DNA of 64,000 nucleotides from Devosia ginsengisoli. GTDB taxonomy: Bacteria > Pseudomonadota > Alphaproteobacteria > Rhizobiales > Devosiaceae. Made by a program: the position numbers and the translations under genes. The stretch lies in the NCBI RefSeq assembly GCF_007859655.1, contig NZ_CP042304.1, forward strand, positions 682,001 to 746,000, in the 5' to 3' direction. The notes under the pieces are model-generated. The model made no database searches, was not told where the DNA came from, and saw nothing but the letters and a program-made list of their open reading frames with translations. Positions 19,531 through 28,280 of the stretch are shown one piece after another; position 1 is the stretch's first letter, and each line of letters opens with the position of its first letter.

Positions 19531-19671
19531 AGCCCCACCCCACCCTCGGTCCCTCCCCATCGAGGGGGAGGGAGGCGCCAGATCGACCGTCAAAGATTAT
19601 CCCGGACATTTTTCCTGTCACTGGACGGCTTCCCTCCCCCCTTGTGGGGAGGGAGTGAGGGTGGGGGTGTC
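19531..19671. repeat. composite GC-rich intergenic palindrome (copy 3)
   Basis: It starts GCCCCACCCCACCCTCGG as in copy 1, with the hairpin CCCTCCCC-ATCGA-GGGGGAGGG. After a 45-base spacer come CCCTCCCCCCTTGTGGGGAGGG and GAGTGAGGGTGGGGGTGTC, which pairs with the left arm. It lies downstream of rpiR on the plus strand. Confidence 0.85.
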
Positions 19672-19718
19672 ACACGCATCGGATCTGCTGCAGATGACGA
19701 GTTTGTAATATTCTATTC

Positions 19719-19753
19719 TTGACATAGACCATTTTTGGAATTCAGTATTCCAA
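19719..19753 (+). promoter_or_regulatory. promoter-like TTGACA with overlapping putative RpiR operator 2
   Basis: TTGACA at 19719-19724 is a consensus -35. The -10 region, around 19743-19748, is weak and is covered by the perfect inverted repeat TTGGAAT-TCAGT-ATTCCAA (19735-19753). The GGAAT-N5-ATTCC core equals that of operator 1, and the position suggests repression of the sugar-transport operon. Confidence 0.72.
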
Positions 19754-19825
19754 TGTCGGCATTCGCGTGGGCGTGGTGCCGGCACGGGAGCGGCCGCGCT
19801 GTCGCGGGACCCCGGAGGAGGAAAC

Positions 19826-20893
19826 TTGGCTCAACTGTCTCTCCACGGCATCAAGAAGCGCTTTCGGGAAACCGCGGTGCTGCACGGGATCGATCTCGAA
19901 ATCGGGGATCGGGAATTCGTGGTGTTTGTCGGACCGTCCGGTTGCGGCAAGTCCACCCTGTTGCGGCTGATCGCCGGGCTCGACCCGATTACCGATGGCG
20001 AATTCTTCCTCAACGGACAGCGCATGAATGACGTGGCGCCCTCCAAGCGCGGCATCGCCATGGTGTTCCAGTCCTATGCGCTCTATCCGCATATGGACGT
20101 CTACGAAAACATGGCCTTCGGCGCCCGGCTGATGGGCCTTTCCAAGGACGAGGTCGAGGCGCGCATTGCCGAGGCGGCGCGCATGCTGCGGCTCGAGCCG
20201 CTGTTGCAGCGCAAGCCGCGCGAACTCTCCGGCGGCCAGCGCCAGCGCGTGGCCATCGGGCGCGCTTTGGTGCGCAAGCCGGCGGTGTTCCTGCTCGACG
20301 AACCGCTGTCCAACCTCGACGCGGCTTTGCGCTCGGAAGTGCGGCTGGAAATCGCCCGGCTGCACCGCCAGATCGGCGGCACGATGATTTATGTCACCCA
20401 CGACCAGGTCGAGGCGATGACGCTGGCCGACAAGATCGTGGTGATGAATGCCGGGCGCATCGAACAGGTAGGCTCGCCCCGCGAACTCTACGAGACGCCG
20501 GCCAATACGTTTGTGGCCAGCTTTATCGGCTCGCCCCGCATGACGCTGATCGATGTGACGCGCGAAGGCGATCGCCTGAGCATGAAAGATGGTGGCGGAT
20601 CGCTGGCGCCGGGGGCATTGCCCGATGCGGCCGCGATGAAGCTGGGCGTGCGTTCCGATGCCGTGCTGCTGACGCGCGGGCAGGGGGGCGAGGGCTTTGC
20701 CGGGCAGGTCGTCTACACCGAATATCTGGGCGACAACGCCTATGTCTATGTGCGCCTGAGCGACGGCACGCTGCTCGCCGCGCGGGTTGGGCCCAATGAC
20801 GGTTTCGAGCCCGATACGCCGGTGACGATGACCGTCGCGCCGGGCGCTGCGCATTTCTTTTCCGCCGAGGATGGCCGGCGGTTGGCCCCATAG
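19826..20893 (+). CDS. CUT1 sugar ABC transporter ATPase (UgpC/MsmK-like)
   Basis: ATP-binding protein of 355 residues with Walker A GPSGCGKS (near 36-43), Q-loop [12 protein letters not shown], signature LSGGQRQR and Walker [15 protein letters not shown]-terminal TOBE-type regulatory domain covers about 240-350. The start is an unusual TTG at 19826, supported by GGAGGAGG four bases upstream and by the family N-terminus ([13 protein letters not shown]). The ATPase gene comes first in this operon, ahead of the binding protein, which is a less common order. Confidence 0.92.
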   Translation: MAQLSLHGIKKRFRETAVLHGIDLEIGDREFVVFVGPSGCGKSTLLRLIAGLDPITDGEFFLNGQRMNDVAPSKRGIAMVFQSYALYPHMDVYENMAFGARLMGLSKDEVEARIAEAARMLRLEPLLQRKPRELSGGQRQRVAIGRALVRKPAVFLLDEPLSNLDAALRSEVRLEIARLHRQIGGTMIYVTHDQVEAMTLADKIVVMNAGRIEQVGSPRELYETPANTFVASFIGSPRMTLIDVTREGDRLSMKDGGGSLAPGALPDAAAMKLGVRSDAVLLTRGQGGEGFAGQVVYTEYLGDNAYVYVRLSDGTLLAARVGPNDGFEPDTPVTMTVAPGAAHFFSAEDGRRLAP

Positions 20894-20933
20894 GGCCGGA
20901 GGAAACATGTCCATACCGAACAGAGAGGGAAGA

Positions 20934-22175
20934 ATGAAAAGCAACATGATCCGCATCGGCGCTGCCCTGGCCGCGATGGCCGTGGCCGCCCCGGCCTTGG
21001 CCCAGGACCTGACCTTCTGGAGCTGGCGCCAGGAAGACCGCGCTGCCTATGAGCAGTTCATCGATACGTTCGAGGCGGCCAATCCCGGCATCACCGTGAA
21101 GTTCGAGACCTTCGAGGCCGCGAACTACAACACCATCCTCGCCACGGCTTTGGCCGGCGGCACCGGGCCTGACGTGATGATGGTCCGCGCCTATGGCGGG
21201 TTGGAGAATGTGGCGACGGCCGGTTATCTCGAGGAGCTGACTACCGACAGCGTGCCGGCTCTGGCCGATTTTGCTCCGTCCGCGCTGGATGCCGAACGGG
21301 TCCGCGCCGATGGCAAGCTCTATGCCGTGCCCTTTGCCAGCCAGACGCAGCTCGTTATCTACAACAAGGCGATTTTCGACGCCAATGGCCTGGCTGAACC
21401 GCAGAGCTGGGACGAACTGGTGGCGCTGAGCCAGAAACTCAAGGATGCCGGCGTCATCCCCTTCGCCAACGGCACCGCAACGGCCTGGCAGAACGAGACC
21501 GTGACCTTCGGTCTGGGCTCCTCGCTGATGGGCCAGGACTTCTATGACGCGCTGATGGCCGGCGAGGCCGACTTCACCGACCCGCGCTTCACCGATGCGC
21601 TGGGCTCGATCGCCGAAGTGGCCGCGGAATACTTCCCCGATGGCTTCATCGGCCTCGACTATCCCTCGGCCCAGCAGTTGTTTGCCTCGGGCATGGCCGG
21701 CATGTTCATCGGCGGCTCCTATGAAATGGCGACCTTCCAGGGCCTCAACCCCGATATCGAAATGGGCGTGTTCGCCGCGCCGGGCAAGACGGCCGAGGAT
21801 GCCAAGCTGGTCGGGCTCTATTTCGACGGCGGCTATGCAGCCAATGCGGCCGGCGCCAACAAGGAAGCCTCGATCAAGTTCCTGAACTATCTCGCCAGCC
21901 AGGAATTCGGCCAGGCCTTCGCCAATACGCTGAGCAATATCTCGACCGTGCCGGGCGTGACCTTCGACAACCCGCTGCTGTCAGAGGTCAATGACCTCAA
22001 CAAAAGCTCGATCCCCTACCTGATGCTGGCGCATTTCCGCTATGGCGAGCCCTCCGGCTCGGTGCTGATCCAGGGCGAAATGCAGAAGCTGTTCTCGGGT
22101 GAGACCACCCCGGCAGCCATCGGTGAAGCGCTCACGACCGGCCTTGCCGCCTGGTACGAGCCCTTCAAGAAATAA
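20934..22175 (+). CDS. CUT1 sugar ABC transporter substrate-binding protein
   Basis: SBP_bac_1-type periplasmic protein of 413 residues with a signal peptide ending AAPALAQ (residue 24) and the mature start DLTFWSWRQEDRAAYEQF. Internal features such as GTGPDVMMVRAYGG and GMFIGGSYEM fit sugar-binding proteins. The ATG at 20934 has GAGAGGGA upstream; an ATG at 20907 with GGAGG is a valid alternative that adds nine residues. Its genes (nanE, BadF-type kinase) suggest an N-acetyl amino sugar as ligand. Confidence 0.9.
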   Translation: MKSNMIRIGAALAAMAVAAPALAQDLTFWSWRQEDRAAYEQFIDTFEAANPGITVKFETFEAANYNTILATALAGGTGPDVMMVRAYGGLENVATAGYLEELTTDSVPALADFAPSALDAERVRADGKLYAVPFASQTQLVIYNKAIFDANGLAEPQSWDELVALSQKLKDAGVIPFANGTATAWQNETVTFGLGSSLMGQDFYDALMAGEADFTDPRFTDALGSIAEVAAEYFPDGFIGLDYPSAQQLFASGMAGMFIGGSYEMATFQGLNPDIEMGVFAAPGKTAEDAKLVGLYFDGGYAANAAGANKEASIKFLNYLASQEFGQAFANTLSNISTVPGVTFDNPLLSEVNDLNKSSIPYLMLAHFRYGEPSGSVLIQGEMQKLFSGETTPAAIGEALTTGLAAWYEPFKK

Positions 22176-22190
22176 GGCGGCTCTCCCTCC

Positions 22191-22369
22191 GCCTGGGTGG
22201 GGGCCCTGTCCCCACCCTGACTGCCTGAGGGTGACCATGCGACGCTTCGTGCGTGTGGCCACCCCCACCCTTGATCCCTCCCCACAAGGGGGAGGGAGAC
22301 GATGAGCATCGGCCTCCCAGCCTGCGCCTCCCTCCCCTCGATGGGGAGGGACCGAGGGTGGGGTGGGGC
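22191..22369. repeat. composite GC-rich intergenic palindrome (copy 4)
   Basis: The core at 22255-22369 has CCACCCCCACCCTTGATCCC, the hairpin CCCTCCCC-ACAAG-GGGGAGGG, and the hairpin CCCTCCCC-TCGAT-GGGGAGGG, and closes with CCGAGGGTGGGGTGGGGCC. It is in reverse orientation to copies 1 and 3 and lies between the binding protein and the first permease. Confidence 0.85.
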
Positions 22370-22397
22370 CAAGTGAACCGAGCCAAGCGAGCCCTCC

Positions 22398-23318
22398 ATG
22401 CCCAAACTCAGGATGACCGGCCGCGGCCTGTGGATCACCATACTCATCGTGCCGCCACTGGTCTTCGTGGCTTTGTTCATCGTCTATCCGATCGTTTCGG
22501 CCTTCGCCTATGCCTTCTTCGACTGGCAGGGCCTGCGGCGCGGCGAATTTGTCGGGCTGGACAATTTCTGGACGGTGCTGTTCGTCGAGCCCTACCGGAG
22601 CTGGACCATCAATGCCTTCTCGCACAACATCATCGTGTTCTTCGCGCTGATGGTGCTGCAGAACGGGCTGGGGTTTATCCTGGCCTATGCCTTGTGGCGG
22701 GAATTGCCGGGCGCGCGCTTTCATCGCGTCGCCGTGTTCCTGCCGGTGGTGCTCTCCACCATCATCGTGGCTTATCTCTTCAAGCTGTTCCTCCACCCGT
22801 TGTTCGGCGTAGTCAATATCAGCCTCAAGGGCATTGGCTTGGGCTGGATGGCGCAGCCATGGCTGGGGCAGGGCGGGACGGCGCTGTGGTCGCTAATCAT
22901 CGCGCAGGCCTGGCACATGGTGGGCTTCCCCACACTGGTCTTCCTGGCCGGCATGCAGCGCATTCCGGGGGAAATCCTCGATGCCGTGCGCATGGAAACC
23001 GAGAGCGAATGGGTCAAGATCACAAAGGTGGTCTGGCCGCTCGTGGCGCCCAGCGCCACTATCGTGTTTACGCTGCTGTTCGTGGGGGCGTTCAACTGGT
23101 TCGAGCTGCCCTATATCATGGCCGGGCTCGACGGTTCGCCCTTCGGCTCGACTGACGTGCTGGGGCTGTATTTCTATCGCACCGCCTTCGGCAACGTGTC
23201 CTCGGGGCAGCAGGATTTCGGGCTCGGCAGCGCGTTGGCCGTGTTGATCTTCCTGTTCATTGCCGTTATTGCCGGCGTCATCACCACGCGGCTGCGGGCG
23301 CGGGAGATCCAGCTATGA
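22398..23318 (+). CDS. CUT1 sugar ABC transporter permease 1 (MalF-like)
   Basis: Inner-membrane protein of 306 residues with six hydrophobic segments, the first being LWITILIVPPLVFVALFIVY. The EAA loop is EILDAVRMETESEWVKITKV near residue 195. The ATG at 22398 is the first after the repeat element. Its end overlaps the next permease by four bases. It partners the ATPase, binding protein and second permease of this operon. Confidence 0.9.
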   Translation: MPKLRMTGRGLWITILIVPPLVFVALFIVYPIVSAFAYAFFDWQGLRRGEFVGLDNFWTVLFVEPYRSWTINAFSHNIIVFFALMVLQNGLGFILAYALWRELPGARFHRVAVFLPVVLSTIIVAYLFKLFLHPLFGVVNISLKGIGLGWMAQPWLGQGGTALWSLIIAQAWHMVGFPTLVFLAGMQRIPGEILDAVRMETESEWVKITKVVWPLVAPSATIVFTLLFVGAFNWFELPYIMAGLDGSPFGSTDVLGLYFYRTAFGNVSSGQQDFGLGSALAVLIFLFIAVIAGVITTRLRAREIQL

Positions 23319-24178
23319 GCGCCGCCGCCAATACCTATTACGACCGCCGGGGCATCATGGGGACGTTGGGCCGCGACGGGCTACTGCAGATCATCCTGAT
23401 CGCCAATACCATCATCATGCTGGCGCCCATCGTCATCATGGTGTTCTCGGCCTTCAAGACCACGCCGCAAATCTTCCAGTCGCCGTTTGCCATTCCCGAT
23501 TTCACCCATGTCGGGAATTTCCTCAAGATCTGGACGCAGACCAATTTCCTGCGCTACCTGCTCAATTCTTTCGTGGTGACCGGCGCCTCCATGGTGCTGA
23601 TCCTGACGCTGGGGACCATGGCTGCCTATGCCATCGGGCGCTACCAGTTCACCGGCTCGACCTTTATCCTGATGTTCTTCCTGGCGGGGCTGACGCTACC
23701 GCTCAAGCTCGCCATCATCCCGCTGTTCATGCTGATGCGCGACCTCTCCATCCTCAACAACCAGCTCAGCCTGATCTTCGTCTATACGGCCATGGGCCTG
23801 CCCACGACGGTCTTCATCATGACCGGCTTCATCCGCACCCTGCCCAACGAGCTGGAAGACGCCGCGCGGATGGATGGGGCGAGCGAAGCGCGGATCATGT
23901 GGGCCATCATGCTGCCGCTGGTGCGGCCGGCCATGGTGATTGCCGGCATCCAGAATGTGGTGCCGATCTGGAATGACTTCTTCTTCCCGCTGGTCTTCAT
24001 CCAGAACGATGACCTCAAAACCCTGCCGCAGGGGCTGACGACGTTCATGGGCGAATATACCACCGACTGGGGCGTGCTGTTCTCGGGGCTGACGCTCTCG
24101 GCGGCGCCGATCATCCTGATCTATATCGTGCTGTCCAAGCAGTTTATCGCCGGCATGACCTCGGGGGCCGTGAAGTGA
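23315..24178 (+). CDS. CUT1 sugar ABC transporter permease 2 (MalG-like)
   Basis: Inner-membrane protein of 287 residues with a MalG-type layout: an N-terminal helix (IILIANTIIMLAPIVIMVFS) and the EAA loop ELEDAARMDGASEARIMWAI. The C-terminus FIAGMTSGAVK matches sugar permeases. The start overlaps the preceding stop (ATGA) and its stop overlaps the nanE GTG start (GTGA), so three genes are coupled. Confidence 0.92.
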   Translation: MSAAANTYYDRRGIMGTLGRDGLLQIILIANTIIMLAPIVIMVFSAFKTTPQIFQSPFAIPDFTHVGNFLKIWTQTNFLRYLLNSFVVTGASMVLILTLGTMAAYAIGRYQFTGSTFILMFFLAGLTLPLKLAIIPLFMLMRDLSILNNQLSLIFVYTAMGLPTTVFIMTGFIRTLPNELEDAARMDGASEARIMWAIMLPLVRPAMVIAGIQNVVPIWNDFFFPLVFIQNDDLKTLPQGLTTFMGEYTTDWGVLFSGLTLSAAPIILIYIVLSKQFIAGMTSGAVK

Positions 24179-24840
24179 AACTGCCATCCGGACTCATCGT
24201 CTCCTGCCAGGCGCGGGCAGATAATCCCTTGCATGGGCCGCAATTCATGGGCGCCATGGCTTTGGCGGCGCGCGATGGCGGGGCCGTGGGCCTGCGGGCC
24301 AATGGGCCGGAAGACATTGCGGCTGTGATCGCGGCGGGGCTGCCGGTCATTGGCATTCACAAGGTGTTTTCGGACGATTATCCGGTTTATATCACGCCCG
24401 ATTTCGCGGCGGCCGAGGCCATTGTGGCGGCGGGCGCTGATATCGTGGCGCTCGATTGCACCGAGCGGCCGCGGGACGGTGAGCATCCGAAAGTGCTGGT
24501 GCGGCGCATCCGCGAGGAATTGGGGGCGGAGGTTTTCGCCGATATTTCCACTGTGGATGAGGGGCTGGCCGCGGCCGACTGGGGCGCGACCTATGTGGCG
24601 ACGACGCTGTCGGGCTATACCGAGGCGACCCAGCCCAAGCCGGACGAGCCGGATTTGAAACTGCTTGAGACGCTGGCGCGCAGATTGAGCGTGCCCGTGG
24701 TAGCTGAAGGGCGCTACAATAGTCCGGCATTAGTGCGGCAGGCCTTTGGGGCCGGCGCCCATGCGGTCGTTGTCGGAACCATGATCACCAATCCCCGCGA
24801 GATCACGCGCATGTTCGTTGCCCAGGGTGTGCCTCTTTGA
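24175..24840 (+). CDS. nanE: N-acylmannosamine-6-phosphate 2-epimerase
   Basis: TIM-barrel epimerase of 221 residues converting ManNAc-6-phosphate to GlcNAc-6-phosphate. Family marks are GLIVSCQARADNPLHGP (near 6-22), AARDGGAVGLRA, IGIHKVFSDDYPVYITP, ADIVALDCTERPR and PVVAEGRYNSPALVRQAF. The GTG start overlaps the permease stop. Neither nanA (sialate lyase) nor nagA/nagB is in the window, so sialic acid use is not established; free ManNAc or a wall-derived sugar is possible. Confidence 0.93.
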   Translation: MKLPSGLIVSCQARADNPLHGPQFMGAMALAARDGGAVGLRANGPEDIAAVIAAGLPVIGIHKVFSDDYPVYITPDFAAAEAIVAAGADIVALDCTERPRDGEHPKVLVRRIREELGAEVFADISTVDEGLAAADWGATYVATTLSGYTEATQPKPDEPDLKLLETLARRLSVPVVAEGRYNSPALVRQAFGAGAHAVVVGTMITNPREITRMFVAQGVPL

Positions 24841-25775
24841 GCCGTAGCGCCCATATGGGGCTCGATATCGGGGGGACAGCCAGCCGCTGGGTGCTTTGTG
24901 GCGATGATGGGCAGGAACTGGCCCGCGGCAAGGCGCAAGGCGCCACCGGGCATGTGTTCAACCCGGCCGAGAAGGACAAGCTGCGCAATGCGCTGTCGGC
25001 TATCTCCACGGACGTCGCGGCGGCGGGTTTTGCCCTCGTCAGTGTGACGGCGGGGCTGACCGGCTATGGCGCGGCGGTGTCCGGCGAGGTGAAGGCTCTG
25101 CTGGGTGACGCATTCGGCGTGGCGCCGGACAAAACCATCGTCATCGACGATGTGGCTTTGGCCTATATGGCCAATTTCGCGCCGGGCGAGGGGCATCTGG
25201 TTTCGGCCGGCACCGGCTCGATCGGCATCCATATCGACAAGGATGGCGCTCTGGTTCGCGTCGGCGGGCGCGGCATATTGATCGACGATGCCGGGTCGGG
25301 CAGTTGGATCGCCTTGCAGGCGCTCGACCGGATGTACCGGGCGCTCGACCATACCGGCTCTTTCGACAGCGTGCGCCGGCTGGCCGATCATCTGTTCGCG
25401 GCTGTCGGTGGCCGGGACTGGAGCGATATCCGCCAATTCATCTATGCCGGGGATCGTGGCCGCATCGGCACGCTGGCCGTGGCCGTGGCCAAGGCTGCCG
25501 CCGAGGGTGATGGCGTGGCGGAAACTATCCTGCGCGAAGCGGGCGGTGAACTGGCGGCTTTGGCCGGTGCCCTGATCGCACGGGCGGGCGCGCGGCCCGT
25601 GGGCTTTATCGGCGGCGTGCTGGCGCTGCACCCGGCCATTCTCGCCGAAATCCGGCACCGGCTGGCTGGGCAGGAGGTGCGCCTGCTGGACGCCGATGCA
25701 AGCCTGGCAGCGGCCCGGCTGCAGGCATTGCGGCAGGGCGGCTGGATAGAGGTGTTGGCGGAGCCGGCGCGGTAG
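24837..25775 (+). CDS. BadF/BadG/BcrA-type ATPase, probable N-acetylglucosamine/muramic acid kinase
   Basis: ASKHA-fold kinase of 312 residues. The phosphate-1 loop is MGLDIGGTASRWVL (near 7-20), the phosphate-2 loop is VSAGTGSIGI (near 122) and the adenosine region is GFIGGVLALHP (near 258). The family includes GlcNAc kinases and the murein-sugar kinase MurK of Clostridium. The predicted start is a TTG overlapping the nanE stop (TTGA); an ATG at 24855 would remove six residues. Co-transcription with nanE and a sugar importer supports a kinase that makes MurNAc-6-P or GlcNAc/ManNAc-6-P. Substrate choice is inferred. Confidence 0.82.
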   Translation: MSRSAHMGLDIGGTASRWVLCGDDGQELARGKAQGATGHVFNPAEKDKLRNALSAISTDVAAAGFALVSVTAGLTGYGAAVSGEVKALLGDAFGVAPDKTIVIDDVALAYMANFAPGEGHLVSAGTGSIGIHIDKDGALVRVGGRGILIDDAGSGSWIALQALDRMYRALDHTGSFDSVRRLADHLFAAVGGRDWSDIRQFIYAGDRGRIGTLAVAVAKAAAEGDGVAETILREAGGELAALAGALIARAGARPVGFIGGVLALHPAILAEIRHRLAGQEVRLLDADASLAAARLQALRQGGWIEVLAEPAR

Positions 25776-25800
25776 TTGTCCGGCCTGTATCGGTGTGTGT

Positions 25801-25917
25801 GGCTCCACCCCACCCTCAATCCCTCCCCATCTAGGGGAGGGAGGCGCCAGCTCCAATGCCGGTGTTCATCGTCTCCCTCCCCTAGATGGGGAGGGATCAA
25901 GGGTGGGGGTGGGCCGC
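25801..25917. repeat. composite GC-rich intergenic palindrome (copy 5)
   Basis: CTCCACCCCACCCTCAATCC is followed by the hairpin CCCTCCCC-ATCTA-GGGGAGGG. After a 30-base spacer come the hairpin CCCTCCCC-TAGAT-GGGGAGGG and GATCAAGGGTGGGGGTGGG. It lies after the kinase and before the fucosidase, where it could end the upstream transcript. Confidence 0.85.
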
Positions 25918-26019
25918 GCTTGCTGAACTTGCAGCATCCGCCCCCTCTGTACCGATGCTTTCGCCGAAATGGGAAAGACTCTAGGCTTCGGGGCGGTTCG
26001 AGTTCGGGAGGACGATGTG

Positions 26020-27318
26020 GTGAATATTGGCGATAGCGAGGGCAAGGCCTGGTTCACGCAGGACCGCTTCGGCATGTTCATCCATTTCGGGCTCTACGCG
26101 TTGGCGGCGCGGCATGAATGGGTGCAGAACCATGAGGAAATCGCGCCCGAGGACTATGTCCGCTATTTCGAGCGTTTCGACCCGGACCTGTACGATCCGC
26201 GGCAATGGGCGCGGCATGCCCGGCAGGCGGGGATGAAATATGTGGTGCTGACGGCCAAGCACCATGAAGGCTTCTGCCTGTGGGACAGCAAGTTCACCGA
26301 CTACAAGGCGACCAACACGCCCTATGGCAAGGACCTGCTGAAACCCTTCGTAGAGGCCTTCCGCGCCGAGGGGCTCAAGGTGGGATTCTACTATTCGCTG
26401 CTCGACTGGCATCATCCCGAATTTCCCATCGACGGCATCCACCCGCTTCGCAACCACCCCGCTGCGCTGGCGCTGAACAAGTCGCGCGATGTGCGGAAAT
26501 ATGCCGAATACATGCGCAATCAGGTCACCGAACTGCTGAGCGATTTCGGCGAGATTTCCGTTATCTGGTTCGATTTCAGTTATCCCGACCGCGACTATCG
26601 CGGCATGGCGGGCAAGGGCCGCGCCGATTGGGAGAGCGAGGAACTGATCGGCCTGGTGCGGCGCCTGCAGCCAGACATCATCGTCGGCGACCGCCTCGAC
26701 CTGCCGACCGACGGCAATTTCCCCAAGGACCTGGCGACGCCGGAGCAATATACGCCGCGCGTGGCGCCGACGGCGAGCGGCAAGCCGGTGCGGTGGGAAG
26801 TGTGTCACACCTTCAGCGGGTCCTGGGGCTATCACCGCGACGAAAGCACCTGGAAGGATGCAGGCCAGCTCATCAACCTGCTGGTCGATACAGTGGCGCT
26901 GGGCGGCAACCTGCTGATGAATGTCGGGCCGACCGGGCGCGGCCTGTTCGATGCCCGTGCCGTCGAGGCACTGCAGGTCTATGGCCGATGGCTGGACATG
27001 AATGGCCGCGCCATTTATGGCGCCGGTGCTTCGGCCCATGTGGCGCCCAATGGCTACCGCTTCACCCAGAAGGACAATCGGCTCTACCTGCATGTGCAGA
27101 CCTGGCCTTTCCGCCATATCCATATCGAGGGATTGGCGGGAAGGGTGAAATATGCCCAGTTCCTGCACGATGCCAGCGAGATCCGCTGGCTCGACCCGGA
27201 TGAGGCAGTGGAAACCAATACGGGTGTCGCGGTGGGTGACGGCATCCTCACCCTGGAGCTGCCGGTTATCAAACCGGACGTGGTGGTGCCGGTTATCGAG
27301 CTGGTCCTGGGGGATTGA
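26020..27318 (+). CDS. Alpha-L-fucosidase, GH29
   Basis: GH29 glycosidase hydrolysing alpha-L-fucosides with retention. Family segments are DRFGMFIHFGLYALAARHEW, KYVVLTAKHHEGFCLWDS, KVGFYYSLLDWHHPEFP and SVIWFDFSYPD, where the Asp after WF is the expected nucleophile. GGNLLMNVGPTGRG follows near residue 288. No signal peptide, so it acts in the cytoplasm on imported sugar. The start is taken as a GTG at 26020 (MNIGDSEGKAWF), because GGGAGG lies eight bases upstream; a GTG at 26017 or an ATG at 25969 is possible. About 432 residues. Confidence 0.9.
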   Translation: MNIGDSEGKAWFTQDRFGMFIHFGLYALAARHEWVQNHEEIAPEDYVRYFERFDPDLYDPRQWARHARQAGMKYVVLTAKHHEGFCLWDSKFTDYKATNTPYGKDLLKPFVEAFRAEGLKVGFYYSLLDWHHPEFPIDGIHPLRNHPAALALNKSRDVRKYAEYMRNQVTELLSDFGEISVIWFDFSYPDRDYRGMAGKGRADWESEELIGLVRRLQPDIIVGDRLDLPTDGNFPKDLATPEQYTPRVAPTASGKPVRWEVCHTFSGSWGYHRDESTWKDAGQLINLLVDTVALGGNLLMNVGPTGRGLFDARAVEALQVYGRWLDMNGRAIYGAGASAHVAPNGYRFTQKDNRLYLHVQTWPFRHIHIEGLAGRVKYAQFLHDASEIRWLDPDEAVETNTGVAVGDGILTLELPVIKPDVVVPVIELVLGD

Positions 27319-27322
27319 GTGG

Positions 27323-28250
27323 CTAGATAAGACGCAGCATGTCTCTGGCCTGGCTGCGACCCATTTCGGCGCGGATGAAGTCGCGCATGGCTTCGATGAA
27401 CCGGCCGCTGCGGGCTGGCCTCGGGCCATTGGGGTGGATCGTGGCGTAGGTGATCCACTTTTCGATGGCCAGGGGCTTGAGCACCAGCGGTTCGTCATCG
27501 GCGATCCGGCCGCAGATGCAGTCCACTACGGTGAGGCCGGCGCCATCGCGGACGAGGTTCTTGACCACCGGCGTCGATGTCGTTTCCACGCGGATCTCCG
27601 GCGTCAGGCCGGAGGCCGAGAAGATGTCGTCCAGCCGTTCGCGCCAGCGCTGGCCCCTTGGTCAGGGCCACGATGGGGTAGCGGGCCAGGTCGTCGAGGG
27701 TGATATCGGCCTGCTGCGCCAGTGCATGATCGGTGCGCATCAGCACGCCGAGGCGGGTTTCGAGAAAGGGCTCGATGGTGAGGTCGAGAATGCCATTCTC
27801 GATGGGCAGGGAGATCACGCCCACATTATAGGCACGCGCGGCGACCTTGCTTTCCAGATCGAACCGCGTTTCTACATTGATCACGCAGTCAAAGGCCTCG
27901 TCGCGCTGCTGCATGAGGACAAGCGAGGGCGAAATCAACCCCATGGCCAGCGGCGCCGCGGTCACCAGGCTCAGCAATTCATTGGTCTGGGCACGGATTT
28001 CGGCGGCGATGAGCTCCATCTCGTCGAGACCGCGCAGGATATGCTCGGTCTGCCGGTAGAAGCGGTCGCCTTCCTCGGTCAGTTCGAGCCGGCGCTTGGA
28101 GCGGGAGAACAGGTTGAGCTTGAGTTCGGCCTCGAGCAGCGACAGCAGGCGGCTGGCGGCGGAGGGCGATATGTTGAGATCCTGGGAGGCCTGGGCGAGC
28201 GAGCCCGTCGTCACCACGCGGCGGAAAATCCTGAGCGAGCGCAAATTCAC
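27323..28250 (-). pseudogene. LysR-family regulator with a one-base frameshift
   Basis: The N-terminal HTH is intact (LRIFRRVVTTGSLAQASQDL, SPSAASRLLSLLEAELKLNL), and the effector domain reads normally to ARYPIVALTKG, near residue 198. The frame then leaves the family. Deleting one base in the GG/CCCC tract at 27652-27657 continues it as QRWRERLDDIFSASGLTPEI and on to a stop at 27323, giving a normal 308 residues. The start is a GTG with GGGGAGG upstream. It is either a sequencing error or a recent inactivation. It lies downstream of the flavin-reductase gene on the same strand and is the likely regulator of that operon. Confidence 0.85.
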
Positions 28251-28280
28251 CGGGCAACCTCCCCGCAGACCGCGTCAGTC

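Larger units (their letters stand above)
19506..19825. promoter_or_regulatory. intergenic region with repeat, promoter and operator before the sugar transporter
   Basis: 320 bases without a gene. The left half is a composite palindrome (19531-19671). The right half is AT-rich, holds a promoter-like TTGACA and the second RpiR-type palindrome, and ends with GGAGGAGG before the TTG start of the ATPase. The importer genes therefore have their own regulated promoter. Confidence 0.7.

Noticed and set aside
25981-27498. 505-residue open frame antisense to the fucosidase gene
   Set aside because: It is the complement of a clear GH29 gene; composition is His/Gln/Arg-rich with no family resemblance and no ribosome binding site.
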